24,131 bases of DNA from JANNRR01 sp031401675 (GTDB lineage Bacteria > Pseudomonadota > Alphaproteobacteria > Rhodobacterales > Rhodobacteraceae): the NCBI GenBank assembly GCA_031401675.1, contig JANNRR010000065.1, positions 1-24,131 of the forward strand, in the 5' to 3' direction. A program made the translations under genes and the position numbers. Below, in pieces: positions 22,116 to 24,131 of this stretch (within the stretch, counting starts at the first letter, position 1; the number at the start of each line of letters is the position of its first letter). The notes below the pieces were generated by a model. It was not told the DNA's origin. It saw only the letters and a list, made by a program, of their open reading frames with translations, and made no database searches.

Positions 22116-23381
22116 ATGCCTTTGATGAAAAGCTGGCTTGCCAGCGCCAACGATCCGGCCGGCGATTTCCCGCTGAACAACCTCGCGGCCTGCGTGTTCT
22201 CGAACCCGGGCGGCGACGAGCGCTGCGGAATCGGCATTGGCGACAGCATCCTCGACCTGGCCGCACTGGAACAGGCAGGGCTGCTGACCCTTTCGGCTGA
22301 GCCGGTGTTCGATCTGCCCTATTGGAACGATGCGATGGCGCTTGGCCCGGCTGCGTGGCGGCAATTGCGGGTCTGGCTGCAGGCGGCCTTGTCCGAAGGG
22401 GCACCAGCCGAAGCACAGATCCGCCCGCATCTGGTGCCGATGCAGACGGCTAGCCTGCACCTGCCGTTTGCAGTTTCGGAGTACACCGATTTCTATGCAG
22501 GGCGGCATCATGCCCAGAATGTCGGCACCATGTTCCGCGGGGCCGAAAATGCCCTGCCGCCGAACTGGCTGTCGATCCCGATCGGCTACAACGGCCGCGC
22601 GTCATCTGTCGTGGTGTCCGGCACTGATGTGCGCCGACCGTTCGGCCAGATCAAACCGGCCGGGGCAGACTTGCCGGTCTTTGCCGCCAGCCGCCGGTTC
22701 GACTTCGAGCTGGAACTTGGGGCGGTGGTCGGGGTGGCAACTGACGGCATGATCTCCGTCGCCGAAGCTGACGCGATGATCTTTGGCTATGTGCTCTTGA
22801 ATGACTGGTCGGCCCGCGACATTCAGGCTTGGGAATACCAGCCACTTGGCCCGTTTCAGGCCAAGGCGACCGCCACCACGATCAGCCCCTGGATCGTGAT
22901 GGCCGCCGCCCTGGCACCGTTCCGCACCGCGACACCGCCGCGCGACCGGCCGTTGCTGCCGTATCTGCGCGAACCCGGTCCCATGCTTTATGACATTGCG
23001 CTGCAGGTCGGCCTGACCCCTGCAGGCGGAGCCGAGACGGTGATATCGCGCACTAATTACGGCGAAATGTACTATTCCGCGGCACAGCTACTGGCGCATC
23101 ATGCCAGCTGCGGCTGCCCGATGAATGTGGGTGATCTCTTGGGTTCCGGCACCATTTCCGGCCCGACGCCGGACAGCCGTGGCAGCCTTCTGGAACTGAG
23201 TTGGGGCGGCGAGACACCGCTGGACCTGCCCGGCGGCACCACCCGCAGCTTTCTGGAGGATGGCGACCGGCTGACGTTGCACGGCCATGCCCAGGGCGAT
23301 GGCTACCGGATCGGCTTTGGCGACTGTACCGGGCGCATCCTTGCCGCCGCAGAAATGCCCGGCTGGGCAAAAGGGGACTAA
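22116..23381 (+). CDS. fahA: Fumarylacetoacetase
   Basis: A 421-residue hydrolase that splits fumarylacetoacetate into fumarate and acetoacetate, the last step of homogentisate degradation. The N-terminal SH3-like domain is residues 1-115. The catalytic domain has the metal ligands Asp125 in YTDFYAG, Glu198 and Glu200 in FELELG and Asp230 in LNDWSARDIQ, with the base His132 in GRHHAQNVG. The start at 22116 is the usual family start, with a CAGGA ribosome binding site; an upstream ATG at 22068 would add 16 unlike residues. It follows hmgA after 66 bases and is complete, with an IS630-type gene starting 15 bases beyond its stop. Confidence 0.97.
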   Translation: MPLMKSWLASANDPAGDFPLNNLAACVFSNPGGDERCGIGIGDSILDLAALEQAGLLTLSAEPVFDLPYWNDAMALGPAAWRQLRVWLQAALSEGAPAEAQIRPHLVPMQTASLHLPFAVSEYTDFYAGRHHAQNVGTMFRGAENALPPNWLSIPIGYNGRASSVVVSGTDVRRPFGQIKPAGADLPVFAASRRFDFELELGAVVGVATDGMISVAEADAMIFGYVLLNDWSARDIQAWEYQPLGPFQAKATATTISPWIVMAAALAPFRTATPPRDRPLLPYLREPGPMLYDIALQVGLTPAGGAETVISRTNYGEMYYSAAQLLAHHASCGCPMNVGDLLGSGTISGPTPDSRGSLLELSWGGETPLDLPGGTTRSFLEDGDRLTLHGHAQGDGYRIGFGDCTGRILAAAEMPGWAKGD

Positions 23382-23395
23382 GACCATCGGCCGAT

Positions 23396-24131
23396 TCATC
23401 TGACCGCTGCCCGGCTTCGGTTCGTAGTTGAGGTAACGATTTTCGGGTCGGCGGCGAAGCGGTTCCAGGCGATGCAGCAGGCATCGACGATGGCTTCTCA
23501 GGTGTCGAAGACGCTGATGGCGAGCCAGTTTGCCCGCATGCATTGCCAGACGTTTTCGACCGGGTTCAGTTCCGGGCTGCAAGGCGGTAAAGACAGCAGC
23601 GAGAGGTTGTCGGGGACGACGAGGGCTGCTGATCCATGCCAGCCCGCCCCGTCGAGGATGAGCACGGCGTGTGCTCCGGGGGCGACGCTGCGCGCGATTT
23701 CGGCCAGATGGGCAGCCATGGCATCGGTGTTGACGGTGGGCAGGACCAGGCCAGCCACAGCCCCTCGCTCCGGGCAGACGGCTCCGAACAGACAGGCCCA
23801 TTGGCAGCGGGTATCGCGCGGAGCGCGGGGTCGGGTATCGCGCCTGGCCCGGACTCGCGTCAGCGTGCCTTGCTGCCCAACCCGTGCTTCATCTTGGAAC
23901 CAGATCTCGACGGGCTTGCCTCGCGCTGCCTGTGGGATCGCAGCTTCTACCGCCGCGCTGAAGTTTTTTGAAAGCCTCCTGTGCGCCCGGATCGGTCCGG
24001 GGATGCTGCGGGCGGACCGAGAGCCTGCGATAACCCAGCGCTGCCAGATACTTGCCAACCGTGCGCTCATGCACCGCAACCCCGAAGGCCGAGGCAATCC
24101 GGCGGGCCAAATCCTGCCGCCGCCAGCGCAC
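23396..24131 (-). pseudogene. IS630-family transposase, frameshifted and with an in-frame stop; 5' end outside window
   Basis: A DDE transposase reading leftward from beyond the right edge. The N-terminal part (RWRRQDLARRIASAFGV, then HERTVGKYLAALGYRRL) is a helix-turn-helix arm in one frame. After an A6 run (23964-23969) homology continues in the frame one base later (NFSAAVEAAIPQA). The DDE residues follow: WFQDEARVG, LILDGAGWH and SPELNPVENVW. The frame meets a TGA at 23498-23500 after SVFDT, yet resumes with family-like sequence (EAIVDACC, AWNRFAADP) to a TGA at 23396; a Trp is usual at the stop position in my recollection. The A6 shift could be programmed, as in some members of this family, but the internal stop suggests decay. 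The terminal inverted repeat cannot be defined because only one end is in the window. Confidence 0.85.

Overview
The window is GC-rich DNA of alphaproteobacterial character, most likely Rhodobacteraceae. The evidence is codon usage, tightly overlapping operons, a homogentisate operon under MarR-type control, and the style of the IS630 transposase. This placement is inferred from protein resemblance only. No rRNA or tRNA gene was seen.

Bases 1 to about 4040 are mobile or accessory DNA. A helix-turn-helix gene of phage or plasmid type runs off the left edge. Next come two units with the same layout: a promoter of matching design, a cargo gene on the plus strand, and a convergent tyrosine recombinase. 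Unit 1 carries a small zinc-ribbon membrane protein and only the C-terminal end of an integrase. Unit 2 carries a nucleotidyltransferase-fold protein and a complete integrase. A 19-bp repeat with one mismatch, resembling a tRNA 3' end, lies at 612-630 and 4021-4039, just outside the intact integrase gene. It is the best candidate for attachment-site cores.

Bases 4428 to 19315 look like a carbohydrate uptake and degradation locus with two importers. The first is a ribose-type (CUT2) system: binding protein, an unusual permease made of two fused permease domains, and a single-domain ATPase. The second is a CUT1 system (binding protein, MalF-like, MalG-like, MalK/UgpC-like). It sits at the end of an eight-gene minus-strand operon: GntR regulator, ABM-fold protein, HpcH/HpaI aldolase, D-2-hydroxyacid dehydrogenase, binding protein, two permeases, ATPase. 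The CUT1 binding-protein gene has an in-frame TGA at codon 49. Divergent from the regulator are a Gfo/Idh/MocA oxidoreductase and a 656-residue protein resembling D-apionate lactonases. Together they suggest import, oxidation to a lactone, lactone hydrolysis, and later dehydrogenase and aldolase steps on an unidentified sugar or sugar acid. The known apionate-specific downstream enzymes are not in the window.

Bases 19428 to 23381 are a homogentisate (tyrosine/phenylalanine) degradation module. maiA and marR read left; hmgA and fahA read right. A near-consensus promoter carries a perfect GTTGCA-AA-TGCAAC inverted repeat in its spacer, a likely MarR operator. A broken IS630-family transposase gene begins 15 bases after the fahA stop and runs off the right edge.
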